A stretch of DNA of 64,000 nucleotides from Hepsetus odoe (lineage: Eukaryota; Chordata; Actinopteri; Characiformes; Hepsetidae): contig CM029386.1 in the NCBI GenBank assembly GCA_017165825.1, forward strand, positions 19,638,632 to 19,702,631. The letters are read 5' to 3'. Every line of letters starts with the position of its first letter. Position 1 is the first letter of the stretch. The translations under genes were made by a program, and so were the position numbers. Under the pieces are notes generated by a model. The model had not been told where the DNA came from. It was given only the letters and a program-made list of their open reading frames with translations, and ran no database searches. Of the stretch, positions 12,420 through 22,948 are shown one piece after another.

Positions 12420-13740
12420 AAGCGTTTTTAACTGTTTTCACATCACTAAAATTAATTAACAATCACTCATAATAAAAACATCACTTTACATCACTGGAAT
12501 GATAACACAATCTTTTTTTTTTTTTACAGCAGTACATTTATTCATAATAAAAACATCACTTTACATCACCGAAATGACTTACCACAGTCATTTTTAACAG
12601 CAGTAAAATTATTGATAAAAAAACATCACTAAAATCACAAAACACAATCATTTTTAACAGCAGCACAATCATGAATAATAAAAACATCACTCAATTTACA
12701 GAATACAATCATTTTTAACAGCAGTGAACTTATGAACGCAGACCTTTAAATACAGGTAAATACATAATAAAAAATAACCACTTTAATATCAGTTCATTAT
12801 TTTTAATAAACACAAACGTTTTAACCGCATTAAGTTAAAAATAAAAAAATCACTTTAGCATTAGTAAATTTAATAAACGCTGTAATTTTAACAGCAGTAC
12901 AATTAATAATAAAAATCACCACTTTAACATCAGTAAATGTAAAAAAGCACAACCCAGTTTTACTGAATAAACAATCATTATAACAGTAATAAACTTAATA
13001 ACCGCGATCTTTTTCTCTGTAAATTTAATAATAAAAATATCAACTTAACATCCATTTTTAACAGCAGGAGATTGAATAATAAAAGCTCATCAGCTTAGCA
13101 TGAGTAAACTTACCAAATGCAATCATTTCAACACCAATGAATGAACAAATGAATGATAAAAATCATCATCAGATTAAAACTGTTTATTTTTTTACTGCAA
13201 TGAAATTCATAAACATATTTTTTACATCGGTAAAATTAATAATAATTAAAGCATCACTTTAACATCAGTGAATTTAATGAACACAATTATTTTTACACCA
13301 ATAATCGATAAAAAATTCATCACTTCAACGTCAGTAAATTAAAAAACAATTACTTTCACAGAGTAAAATTCATTTTATAAACTTCACTTTAGCATCAATA
13401 AAATGAAAAGAAGAATGACTTTAAAATCAGTAAAACTAATAAAAAATAACTCCAGTAAACTGTAACATCAGGAAATATTAGTTAAAAATTCTGTATCAAC
13501 ACAATTAAAGAAACGTCGCTAAAATGAATAAAGACCATCTAACTGTAAAATTATTACCTACTGCCATTTTATTTGAATTACTTACAGTAGTGCTTGCTTT
13601 AACTTCACTAAAATGACTAAACACACCACTTACTGCAACTTCACTTTAACCAAAATAATACTTAATAATACTCAAATATTTCTTAACATCAGTGAAATTA
13701 ATGAAAATATTATTTTGACATCAGTGAAATTCTCTTTTCT
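12420..13740. repeat. Degenerate ~72-bp tandem array in otx1 intron 1
   Basis: Diverged units carry the ordered words AATAAAAACATCACTTTA, CATCAGTAAA and ACAATCATTTTTAACAGCAG. The AATAAAAA-ATCAC word recurs near 12,471, 12,546, 12,615, 12,677, 12,765, 12,838 and 12,906, giving spacings of about 62-88 bp. The pattern fades toward 13,740. AT-rich, no coding frame. Confidence 0.7.
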
Positions 13741-14218
13741 GTAAAAAAAAACCAAAACAACTAATATCTAAACGTGTTAATAATTAATTTATAAAAAAAA
13801 CAATCAAAGCTTTAAAAAACTGAGAACTCATTTATATGAAAATACTCACAATCTGAAGATAAATGAACTGATAATGCCTGAACTACGGAATAATAAACGT
13901 CAACGCCTGAAACTAATTCGATGATTAACTGATTTGGATGAATGCAGGCGAACCCGAGTTTACTTGAATCTCTAACTTTTCTCCAGAGGTGAAACCCCGT
14001 GCTCTGGTTTCTTCCTCGCTGTTGAGTTTTGGTGAAAGGTTCAGGTGAGCCCGTGTTCTGGAGAGACGCGCAGGTTCATCACTTCCACTTTTTAAATAAA
14101 AAACGCGATGGGAGTTCAGGAAAGACTCACTTTGGACTGAAATAACTTATTTCAGGAACCTTCACTGGAGCTGGGACTGTTCTGAGCACTGAGGACACTT
14201 TAGAGTCTCCGCACTTGA

Positions 14219-14412
14219 AGGGAGGGGGTGGGATCAGGGACAGGGGACAGGGACAGGGACAGGGGGCAGAGGACAGGGGACGGGACAGGGGACAGGGGAC
14301 GGGACAGGGGCAGAGGACAGGGGACGGGACAGGGACAGGGGACAGGGGGCAGAGGACAGGGGACGGGACAGGGGACAGGGGACGGGACAGGGGGCAGAGG
14401 ACAGGGGACAGG
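14219..14412 (+). repeat. G-rich (GGGACA)n minisatellite in otx1 intron 1
   Basis: About 190 bp built of GGGACAGGGGAC and GGGGGCAGAGGACAGG variants, ending about 300 bp before the otx1 start codon. It has many runs of three to five G on the + strand, so the pre-mRNA would also be G-rich. The open frames across it are repeat artefacts. Confidence 0.85.
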
Positions 14413-14505
14413 CCAGTCAGAGGGGCAGTGTGTCCTGATTAGTGAGCTGTAAAATAGAAAGAGTGATTAATTACGTGCTGCTCTCTCTTCTCCACCAGCA
14501 CTCAT

Positions 14506-14507
<2 letters not shown>

Positions 14508-14553
<46 letters not shown>

Positions 14554-14568
14554 ACACACACACACACC
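14508..14568. repeat. (AC)n microsatellite upstream of the otx1 start exon
   Basis: About 60 bp of AC repeat with one G interruption. It is complementary to the (GT)n tract at 14,633-14,682. Confidence 0.95.
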
Positions 14569-14630
14569 ACTTCATTACAGCAGTCTGATCCATCATGTAA
14601 TGTGTGTTTTTCTGCTCAAGCTGACCCTCG

Positions 14631-14632
<2 letters not shown>

Positions 14633-14682
<50 letters not shown>
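14633..14682. repeat. (GT)n microsatellite 36 bp before the otx1 ATG
   Basis: A pure 50-bp GT run. Depending on the acceptor used (14,498, 14,620 or 14,692) it is 5' UTR or intron. Confidence 0.95.
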
Positions 14683-14685
<3 letters not shown>

Positions 14686-14718
14686 GTTATAGGTGTGTAC
14701 TGGGGTGTGTGTGTAAGG

Positions 14719-14818
14719 ATGATGTCGTACCTGAAGCAGGCCCCATACGCCATGAACGGGCTGGGGCTGGGGGGCGCACCCATGGACCTGCTGCACCCTG
14801 CTGTGGGCTACCCAGGTA

Positions 14819-14865
<47 letters not shown>

Positions 14866-16427
14866 GAAAGAGAGACAATGGTTCATTTTCAGCCATTAAT
14901 ATTTTATCACCACCTTGTTTTCTGAGGGAGGTTAAGAATGACCTTGTGTTTTTTGCTGATATTTATTTGTCTCTTTTCTTCTTGGTTATTTTTAAAAGCA
15001 AACCCTCGGAAGCAGAGGCGGGAGAGAACTACGTTCACTCGCACTCAGCTGGACATTCTGGAGTCTCTTTTTGCGAAAACCCGCTATCCAGACATCTTCA
15101 TGCGAGAGGAAGTGGCTCTGAAGATCAACCTGCCGGAGTCCAGAGTGCAGGTACTCTCCTGATATGGTTTCCACCACTTCCGTCACACACGCTGAAAAAG
15201 GATCAGCAGAAGACCATGTTGCCTTTTTATTGGCCAGTCACTTACTCACTTTTTCCACTTCATGGCGCAGCAGTACAGATACATTTAAGGAGCCCACTTT
15301 TTTACATTGTGGATGAATAACAGCTTGAATGGCTCTGGCATTTATTGTAACACTGTTGGAATAGGCCTTTCACATCAGCTGGCTGAGAGGCCTTGAGAAC
15401 TGGCTTTCTTTGAGAACCCGACAACATAAACGAGGCCAGCAGTGAACTGAAATTTACTGGACTCCTTGTTTTTTCTCAGCATTAAAATTTTTGGCCATAG
15501 TGTTCCATTTTAGCAGTGTTAGAAGTGTGTGTTATTGTATGTGTGTGTGTGTGTGTGTGTGTTGACCCTTCTTCTGTTTCTTCTCTGTCTGATCAGGTAT
15601 GGTTTAAGAACCGAAGAGCCAAGTGTCGGCAGCAGCAGCAGAGCGGGAACAGCAACAGCTCCAAAATTCGCCCGGCCAAGAAAAAGACTTCACCGTCCCG
15701 GGAAAGTCCCGGATCGGAGAGCAGTGGTCAGTTCACCCCTCCAGCCGTGTCCAGCACCACCTCTTCCTCATCCTCCTCATCATCTTCCTCTTCTTCTTCA
15801 GGCTCGACCCTCTCAGGTTTGGGTGGAGTGGGCATGAGCACCAGCTCTGCCTCTGGTACCACACCTGTTTCGTCCATCTGGAGCCCGGCGCCCATTTCTC
15901 CTCTCCCAGCTCCACCAACTCTCCCTGATTCTGCACCTCCGACCAGTGCCTCCTGCATGCAGCGTGGTGTGTCTGCAGCGAGCGGGGTGCCCTCGTACCC
16001 CGTATCCTACAACCAGACACCCGGTTATGGCCAAGGTTACCCGAGTGCCGCCTCTGGCTCTTATTTCGGAAGCATGGACTGCAGCTCATATCTGGCACCC
16101 ATGCATGGCCACCCGCACCATCACTCACATCACCCGCAAATCGGCTCTGTTTCGGGCGCTGGGGTGTCCGGGCACCACCACCCTCACCACCCGCATCATC
16201 TTGGGCAAAGCAATGGGCATCACCACCCGCACAGTCACCCGCACACTCACCCGCACCAAGGCTACGGCAGCTCAACGCTGCCATTCAGCTCCACAGACTG
16301 CATGGATTACAAAGACTACAAAGACCAGCAGGCAGCTGCCGCTGCGGCATCGTCATGGAAACTGAACTTCAGCTCAGACTGCTTGGACTACAAAGACCAG
16401 GCTGCTTGGCGTTTTCAGGTTTTGTGA
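14719..16427 (+). CDS. otx1: Otx1 homeodomain transcription factor (3 coding exons)
   Basis: Coding exons are 14,719-14,815, 14,999-15,150 and 15,597-16,427, all with AG/GT junctions, giving 359 residues (human OTX1 is about 354). Translation starts MMSYLKQ, the Otx-family N-terminus. The homeodomain is about residues 38-97, contains REEVALKINLPESRVQ and VWFKNRRAK, and has Lys at homeodomain position 50 (residue 87), the bicoid-class residue that reads TAATCC/GGATTA. C-terminal to it are a Gln stretch, a Ser run, the SIWSPA motif, a His-rich stretch (HHHPHHPHHLG) that separates Otx1 from Otx2/Crx, and the Otx tail ending DCLDYKDQAAWRFQVL, with an extra MDYKDYKDQ just before it. Family knowledge: nuclear activator and repressor patterning forebrain, midbrain and inner ear. 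The start was chosen by homology; an open frame without ATG continues upstream through a GT repeat. (AC/GT)n tracts flank the first coding exon. No frameshift was seen. Confidence 0.97.
14821..14864. repeat. (AC)n microsatellite just inside otx1 coding intron 1
   Basis: About 43 bp of AC repeat beginning a few bases after the donor at 14,816, complementary to the GT run upstream of the same exon. Confidence 0.95.
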
Positions 16428-16992
16428 GATGATTTTTTATAAATTTTTTTTTTTATAAAATTGTTTTTCATTTAGAAACCTTCGTCCCCACATAAGAAAA
16501 AAAAACATGAACTTTAAAGACATTTTTAGCAAAACTCAGATTTGGAAGCAGCAGTTGGTGGATGCAGGGTTTATTTTTAATTTTTATCAGTATCAAAACA
16601 CGAATACTTGCTGTCTTTCCCTTTGGACACAAAACAGATCTGAACTTTGAATTCTGTTTCTCTTTCTGTAGGCTTTACCAAAGTTAGCCATGAAAAAAAA
16701 AAAGAAAAAATTCTTTTGGTTAAAAAGAGGTTCATCCATAACAGGAACCTGGTCCAGTATTACTAGACTGTAATTGGGTATTTATAAGGCAAGTCTAGTC
16801 AAACTGATCCCATCCAGAACCAGATCGGTGCTGTGATGTCAATGATGTCACTGATAAGGCTGAAGCTGGCAGCTTCTTCTTGGAACTTTTCATTCCACCT
16901 TAAATGGTGCAATTACAATGTAACTACAACATTGTTTAAGGTGGAATGGGTCATTTCAAGAAGATACTGCCTGCTTCTGCATTGTTATTTGC

Positions 16993-17036
<44 letters not shown>

Positions 17037-17170
17037 TGAGTGTGTGTGTGTGTGAGTGAGTGAGTGAAGACAGGATTATTTCTGTGATCTAAACTCTTGT
17101 GAAAACAAGCTGATATGTTTTGCATTATGTTCATTAAATAATGTAAATAAAGTTAATTGGTCTAATTGTT
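16428..17170 (+). other. otx1: otx1 3' UTR with poly(A) signal at 17,146
   Basis: No AATAAA was seen between the stop codon and 17,146-17,151, where AATAAA is followed by a T-rich stretch, so cleavage near 17,165-17,175 is likely. The segment holds a foldback MITE copy (16,875-16,965) and a (GT)n tract from about 16,999. The end point is inferred from the signal only. Confidence 0.55.
16875..16965. mobile_element. Foldback MITE copy 1 (in otx1 3' UTR)
   Basis: Imperfect terminal inverted repeats: left arm TCTTCTTGGAA...CATTCCACCTTAAA, right arm TTTAAGGTGGAATG...TTTCAAGAAGA, with a loop of about 28 nt. It shares the TTCCACCTTAA core with copies at 42.4, 47.1 and 55.4 kb. Confidence 0.75.
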
Positions 17171-17540
17171 CTTCTTTGTAGATATATGGCCAGTTCAGCT
17201 GAGCAAGGTAGTCTAGAATATATTGTTAAAGAGTTTATAATGTAGAACAGTCAAAGAAAATAATGGCTGTTTTGCTTGAGGTTGTTTTAACTGTTTGCAT
17301 ACAAATCTTTCTTAAATTACATATACATTCTTTCCTAGCAACTGTTGCTAGGTGGGCCAAGCTTGAAAAAAGTAAATGGGATAAAAGCAAAGGGGTGAAC
17401 TGTAAAAAAGCACACTATTATAAATCAAAACCCTACAAAAAAACAAAAAACGAAAGAAAAAAACAAATGCCAATATTCAAATGATGGACAGCAATGATTT
17501 CTCAAGATATAACTAATAAATTGCACCATGGAATCATATG

Positions 17541-17588
<48 letters not shown>

Positions 17589-17718
17589 GAGTGGTCCCTT
17601 GGGAAGTGGTAAGTTTGTTTATCCAACAAGAAAAGCACAAATCACGATTTTAATTAACAAGGTTTCTTGTGGTTTTCCCAGAATCGCTGCATCCGCCTTA
17701 CAGCTGAGTAAACAGCTC

Positions 17719-17751
<33 letters not shown>

Positions 17752-18412
17752 ATATGTGTGTGTTTGCTCAGTTCAGTCCCACTGAGCTTTTTCTGAGCTG
17801 ATGTACAAACAGTGAAGGATTTTGTTCATCTGCATCAGACAGAGCTGCTAATCTCACACTGCTCTTCAGGCTCAACACAGGAGTTTACAGTGTAAACACC
17901 TGTTTACTCCCCTGCGCTCACACATGATACACTTCACTCTTATTACACACACACACACACACACACACAGGTTGGGCAAATCCTCTTATTTTATTAATGT
18001 TTTTGCTGTCAGTAGAAGTCATATCCACAGTGGGTTCGGTGGGTTACGTGCTAAAGGAGGAAACATACTGATCATAATTAGCTTTATTTCTTAAAAACTA
18101 AAATCCACTAAAATCTTCCTCACACACTCTTCCTCACATGACCTCTTTGAATGAAACAGCACTCAACAAATGAGGGATTTCAGAGAGAGAGAGAGACATA
18201 AAAAGAGAGAAACAAAAGAAAGAATAAGTAAAATACTAAGAAAAATTTGATAGAAGAAAAAATTAAAGACTTTTTATGGTGCAGTGTCTTTATGTGTGTG
18301 TGTGTGTGTGGAGGGGGATGTCCCTGTAGCTGACCTGTTCATCATCTTCAGAAACAGCTGAGGCATAACCCTGCCATACTGCCATCATACCTTCATAAAC
18401 TGATACCTATCT

Positions 18413-18459
<47 letters not shown>

Positions 18460-18598
18460 AGATAAACAGCAGCTTAAGGATGAGAATCAGACTTTGGGCA
18501 CCTATCACCTATCAAAAAGCACCGAATCTGTGGCATCTCCTGTTGACCTCTCTCGAACACACGCACACACACACACACACACATGCACACACACACAC

Positions 18599-18638
<40 letters not shown>

Positions 18639-18702
18639 GAAAGTTACAGAATGGAGATGTGTTGCTGATTTTTCCAACGGGTTCACACTGAGATATGCTG
18701 AC

Positions 18703-18738
<36 letters not shown>

Positions 18739-20616
18739 CGGTCAGCACAGAGTCAGATAAAGGACAGTCAGACATGTTCATGTAGATGCATTACTGCTCC
18801 TCCCACTTATTAAAAGAAAGTCTCCTGAATGGATCTTGATTTGAAGATGTGGTTCTAAATTTTTCCATCTGATGCATTAAAACAAATGTGATTTCGTTTT
18901 GCAGCTCAGCTCATCCTTCGTGCTGTGTTTACATTAAGTATGTAAGACACAGAGAGCTTTTTAACGTCACACACAGCTTCTTACACACATGCGTATGGAA
19001 TACATTCTAGAATAGACCACCAAGAGAAAGCACATTTCAATTTCACAGGACCTTACAGTGGTTTCCATTCATTTTTCATTGGTTTATTATGTTTGTTCAT
19101 TATCCATTCACTGTTCATTGTTTTTAATCAGTGGTTTGGATTCTTAATAGGCCTCTAGATCTAAATGTTGGATGAATATCAGCCTGCTGGGTCTCTTAGA
19201 TCAGCAGGAGCTGCTCAGCTGGTGATGCCCAGAGCTGAAACTAAACAGGGTGAAATGGCACTAATGGCTGTTATACTGCCCCCTGCTGGAACCAGCTCCA
19301 CATAGAGAATCTGCCCCAAACTGTTACAGGTTTTGCTTCCCAAGAATCAGACTTTCTCGTATTTTTTTTTTTGTGTTGTTGAGGAACAGTTCTCCAGATC
19401 TTCCTGAAGGACAACGTTTTTGTCTCTCATTTTCAGTCCAGTCCCTGTACCTGAGCAGTTTCAGAGAGGGAAGCAGTGTGGGACCATCTCCACAGACAAC
19501 GGAGAGCAAAAGGCAACCGACGTCCAAAGAAGCCTGGACGACTGTTTCCACACACGACTTGAAACAGCAAGAAAGCTCGTCTAAGAGATTCGAGGCTGTG
19601 CTGAAGAATATCGGTGGTCAGAGCAAACATTGACATGAAAGCTGGCTAGAATGAAACTCTCTTTGTGTTTAGACTGGATTTACACATGCGCTTGAATCCC
19701 TGCACCTATTTTCTCATCTTTCTACACAACTTAAAGGACGACTCAAGAATTTTGCACAGCATATATTTACAAACACACAAACACAAACCTCACAATTGCA
19801 TTTCTGCACAGTGATTTAGGTCCCGTAGCATCAATCACTACAGTTTAACTATGACTACGAATTGCTAGCGTGCTTTAAAGACTGATGTAAACCTTTGCTC
19901 TCACTGGCCGCCCTGTATTGTGTCTCACTGAGACGCATGCAGGGTTAAAACGCTCCTTTGACCCGATTGGGCAAAACAGGATATCTGTAGGTGTGCTGGT
20001 TTTTGTGACATCACAAATGCAAAGAATTCCAGTCACGCGGCTCAGTTTCAACTCAGTTAAGTGAAACTTTAACCCCAACAAATACTGTGTTAACCCTCTT
20101 TTTATGCTCTCAAAAGCTGTGGATTTGTATGATCTGGGCCCTTTAAGTAACCATCCATTGAAAAGGATCTGAAAGTGAAGTGGGTGGCGCATGGCACTGC
20201 TGGGGCTCAGTCCTGAACCCTGTCTGCAGGGTGGCAGCTCTGTGCTGCGCTCCTTCACCCGCTTCACCCTCAGACTCAGTACAAGTGTGAATAATGAATG
20301 AATGTCATTGCAGATAAAAACATTATCGATTTGCTCTGGTTGAGCTGAATAAATTCGGGATGTGAGTGGATTAGACACGACTAATGAGTAAATAAAATCA
20401 CACGTCTGTTTGTCTTTCTCTCTGTCTTTCTTCTGTTTCTTTCAATGTCTGCTCTATGCTTCTCTCATTTTCAATTTGCCTTTCCTTCTTTTGCTCTCTC
20501 TTTATTGTTTCCCTCTCGCTTTCCTTCTCTCTCTGTTTGTGTTTGAACACACTTTGAAACCATATCTCTTCACCCACCGACCCTACAGCCTTGTGTGTTT
20601 TACACAACATCTTTTC

Positions 20617-20663
<47 letters not shown>

Positions 20664-21060
20664 TTCTTATGTCTTTGCTTTGTCCTGCGTGTCTGTGCTC
20701 GTGCGAAAGTTGATATTCCAAGAAGCCTTCAGGTGCTGTCAGGGTTTTGATTGGCAGATCAGGTGACAGCGGTGGGATTAAAGAGTGGTCCGGCATAAGC
20801 AGACCCCAAAGGCCAGAGGTGGGCAGTAGGTGAGTCTTTACTCCGTCTCTGTGAGCTCAAAGTTATTTTCTGTGGACTAACGCTGCTGTTTTTATTTCAG
20901 TCTTTCATTTTCACTGACACCTTTCTCTTTATTCTGTTTGTTAGTTTAGACCATGGACTGCTTTACTGTTGCTCTTCTCTCACTTTTGACCTTTAACGTT
21001 TTATTTTAGACCAAAGAGGGAGTCAGAAAAGACGAAAAGTATCTTCTCTCACAGCGCCTC
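17171..21060. other. Intergenic DNA downstream of otx1, no gene seen
   Basis: Microsatellites: (AC)n 17,540-17,585, (GT)n 17,719-17,764, (AC)n 17,943-17,969, (GA)n 18,417-18,455, (AC)n 18,557-18,636 and 18,703-18,734, (GT)n 20,621-20,659. The Tc1/mariner remnant at 19.3-19.8 kb is listed separately. The remaining sequence is unassigned. Confidence 0.6.
19323..19775 (+). mobile_element. Tc1/mariner-like remnant with transposase C-terminal trace
   Basis: The frame at 19,490-19,636 reads TESKRQPTSKEAWTTV and later RFEAVLKNIGGQSKH, like the C-terminus of Tc1-like transposases (PTSKEELW...AVLKNKGGHTKY). The right end (about 19,738-19,768, ACTCAAGAATTTTGCACAG) resembles the inverted repeat seen at 33.9 and 42.8 kb. 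Catalytic parts are absent; this is a dead copy. Confidence 0.6.
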
Positions 21061-21064
21061 TCTC

Positions 21065-21070
<6 letters not shown>

Positions 21071-21126
<56 letters not shown>

Positions 21127-21224
21127 TGTGTGTGTGTGTGTGTGAGTGTGAAAACGGAAATAGCAAGAGAAAGAGAGAGAGAGACAGAGACAGAGAGAAA
21201 GAGAGAGAGAGAGCGCAAGAGAAG

Positions 21225-21256
<32 letters not shown>

Positions 21257-21271
21257 GAGACAGAGAGAGGC

Positions 21272-21303
<32 letters not shown>

Positions 21304-21408
21304 GTAGAGAGAGAGAGAAAGAGAGTGACAGAGAGAGAGACAGAGAGAGAGGCAGAGAGAGAGAGAAAGAGAGAGACAGAGAGAGAGAGAGAGAAAGAAA
21401 GAGAGAGA

Positions 21409-21473
<65 letters not shown>

Positions 21474-21672
21474 CGAGACAGAGAGAGGCAGAGAGAGACA
21501 GAGAGAGAGAGAGAGAGAGGTAGAGAGAGAGAGAAAGAGAGTGACAGAGAGAGAGACAGAGAGAGAGGCAGAGAGAGAGAGAGAGAAAGAGAGAGACAGA
21601 GAGAGAGAGAGAGAAAGAAAGAGAGAGAGAGAGAGAGACAGAGAGAGAGAGACAGAGAGAGAGAGAGAGACA

Positions 21673-21718
<46 letters not shown>

Positions 21719-21754
21719 GAGAGAGACAGAGAGAGACAGACACACAGAGAGAGG
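21071..21754. repeat. (GT)n followed by ~590-bp imperfect (GA)n array with internal duplication
   Basis: GT repeats to about 21,150, then a purine-only stretch 21,167-21,754 of GAGA with C, T and AA interruptions. The interruption pattern starting GCGAGACAGAGAGAGGCAG at 21,255 recurs at 21,473 (offset 218 bp) and continues alike for about 170 bp. This shows segmental duplication within the array. Open frames on both strands are low-complexity artefacts. Confidence 0.9.
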
Positions 21755-21759
21755 TATAG

Positions 21760-22394
21760 TTATAGAGGGTCTGTCATTAAGGCGTGTGTGTTCGTGTGTA
21801 TCTGATTCTCTCAGGCTGATCCTGCTGTAATCGCATTGAGGAGCTTTACTGAGCGCTAAAGAGCTCTGAATAAAACTCCCATCGATCTGCTCTTATCATG
21901 AGCCGAGCAAAAGAGATTTACAGACAACTGGAAATGAAAGAGCAAGGCCTTCCTGTGCTAATGCTAATGAAGTAGTTCTGATGAAACATTTCATCAGAAC
22001 ATTCTGCAGACATTCGGACTCTGTCACCGCTCCATCCAGATGTTATTCCATGGTTCACCTTTGAGGGGGACCAACCACTGCACACCTACTACACCCCACA
22101 GAGACCCGCAGACTGGGAGATACTCTGACCCAGTCGTCCAGCTATCAAAACCTGGCCCTTTGAGTCATTTAGAATCTTAGCCTTCACATCTTTCCTTCTT
22201 CAACACTCTTCAAGAACCGCCAAACATCTCCCACCCCCTCGTAGGTCCCATCACAGTGAGATTGTTTTATAAAGCTAAGAACATTTTCTGCAAGGTGACA
22301 TTGATGGAGATGCAAGTTTTGTTCAGACAGTGATGATATTATGCAAATAATAAATGCTGTCCTATATGTGTTCAATTCCATTCATGAAAAGGCA

Positions 22395-22440
<46 letters not shown>

Positions 22441-22915
22441 AGCTCAGTCAATTTATCCTCAGTGGCTAATTAAACGACTGGGTGAAATGTCAGAGTCCCC
22501 CTTCCCTCTTTCTCTATCCCTCTATCTCTTCACCTCTCCCTCCCCCTGCTCCTCCATTGCTCCCTCCTTTTGTCAACTTTAAAGTGGTCGACAGAGTGTT
22601 CATAATTTGTTGCCCTCTGTTCTTTCTCTCTCTCCCTCTCTCTCTCTCTCATCTTCCTTAAGTGAGCAGGATGGGGTCTTTCAGGGCGTCACCCACCCCT
22701 GTTTTTTTCTTTCTTTCTTTATTTCTTTCTCTTTTCCTTTCTTTCCTTCTTCTCTCCCTCTCTCCCTCTTTTCTTGATCCTCTTTCATGGTCTGTGGCTC
22801 CAGTCCCACCCTTTCAATTTGGACTCACCACAGCGCCACTTTCACAGCGACTCGACTGGAACTGTTGCTATCTTTGTGATCTTCCTTAGTGTGTGTGTGT
22901 GTGTGCGTGTGTGTG

Positions 22916-22948
<33 letters not shown>

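Noticed and set aside
14602..14925. In-frame upstream extension of otx1 exon 1 through the GT repeat
   Set aside because: No in-frame ATG upstream of 14,719, and MMSYLKQ is the family N-terminus.
15728..16284. Minus-strand open frames opposite otx1 exon 3
   Set aside because: Shadows of the GC-rich otx1 coding exon; no homology.
21006..21830. Long open frames on both strands across the GA array
   Set aside because: Both strands and several frames are open because the array is purine-only; translations are Arg/Glu or Leu/Ser runs.
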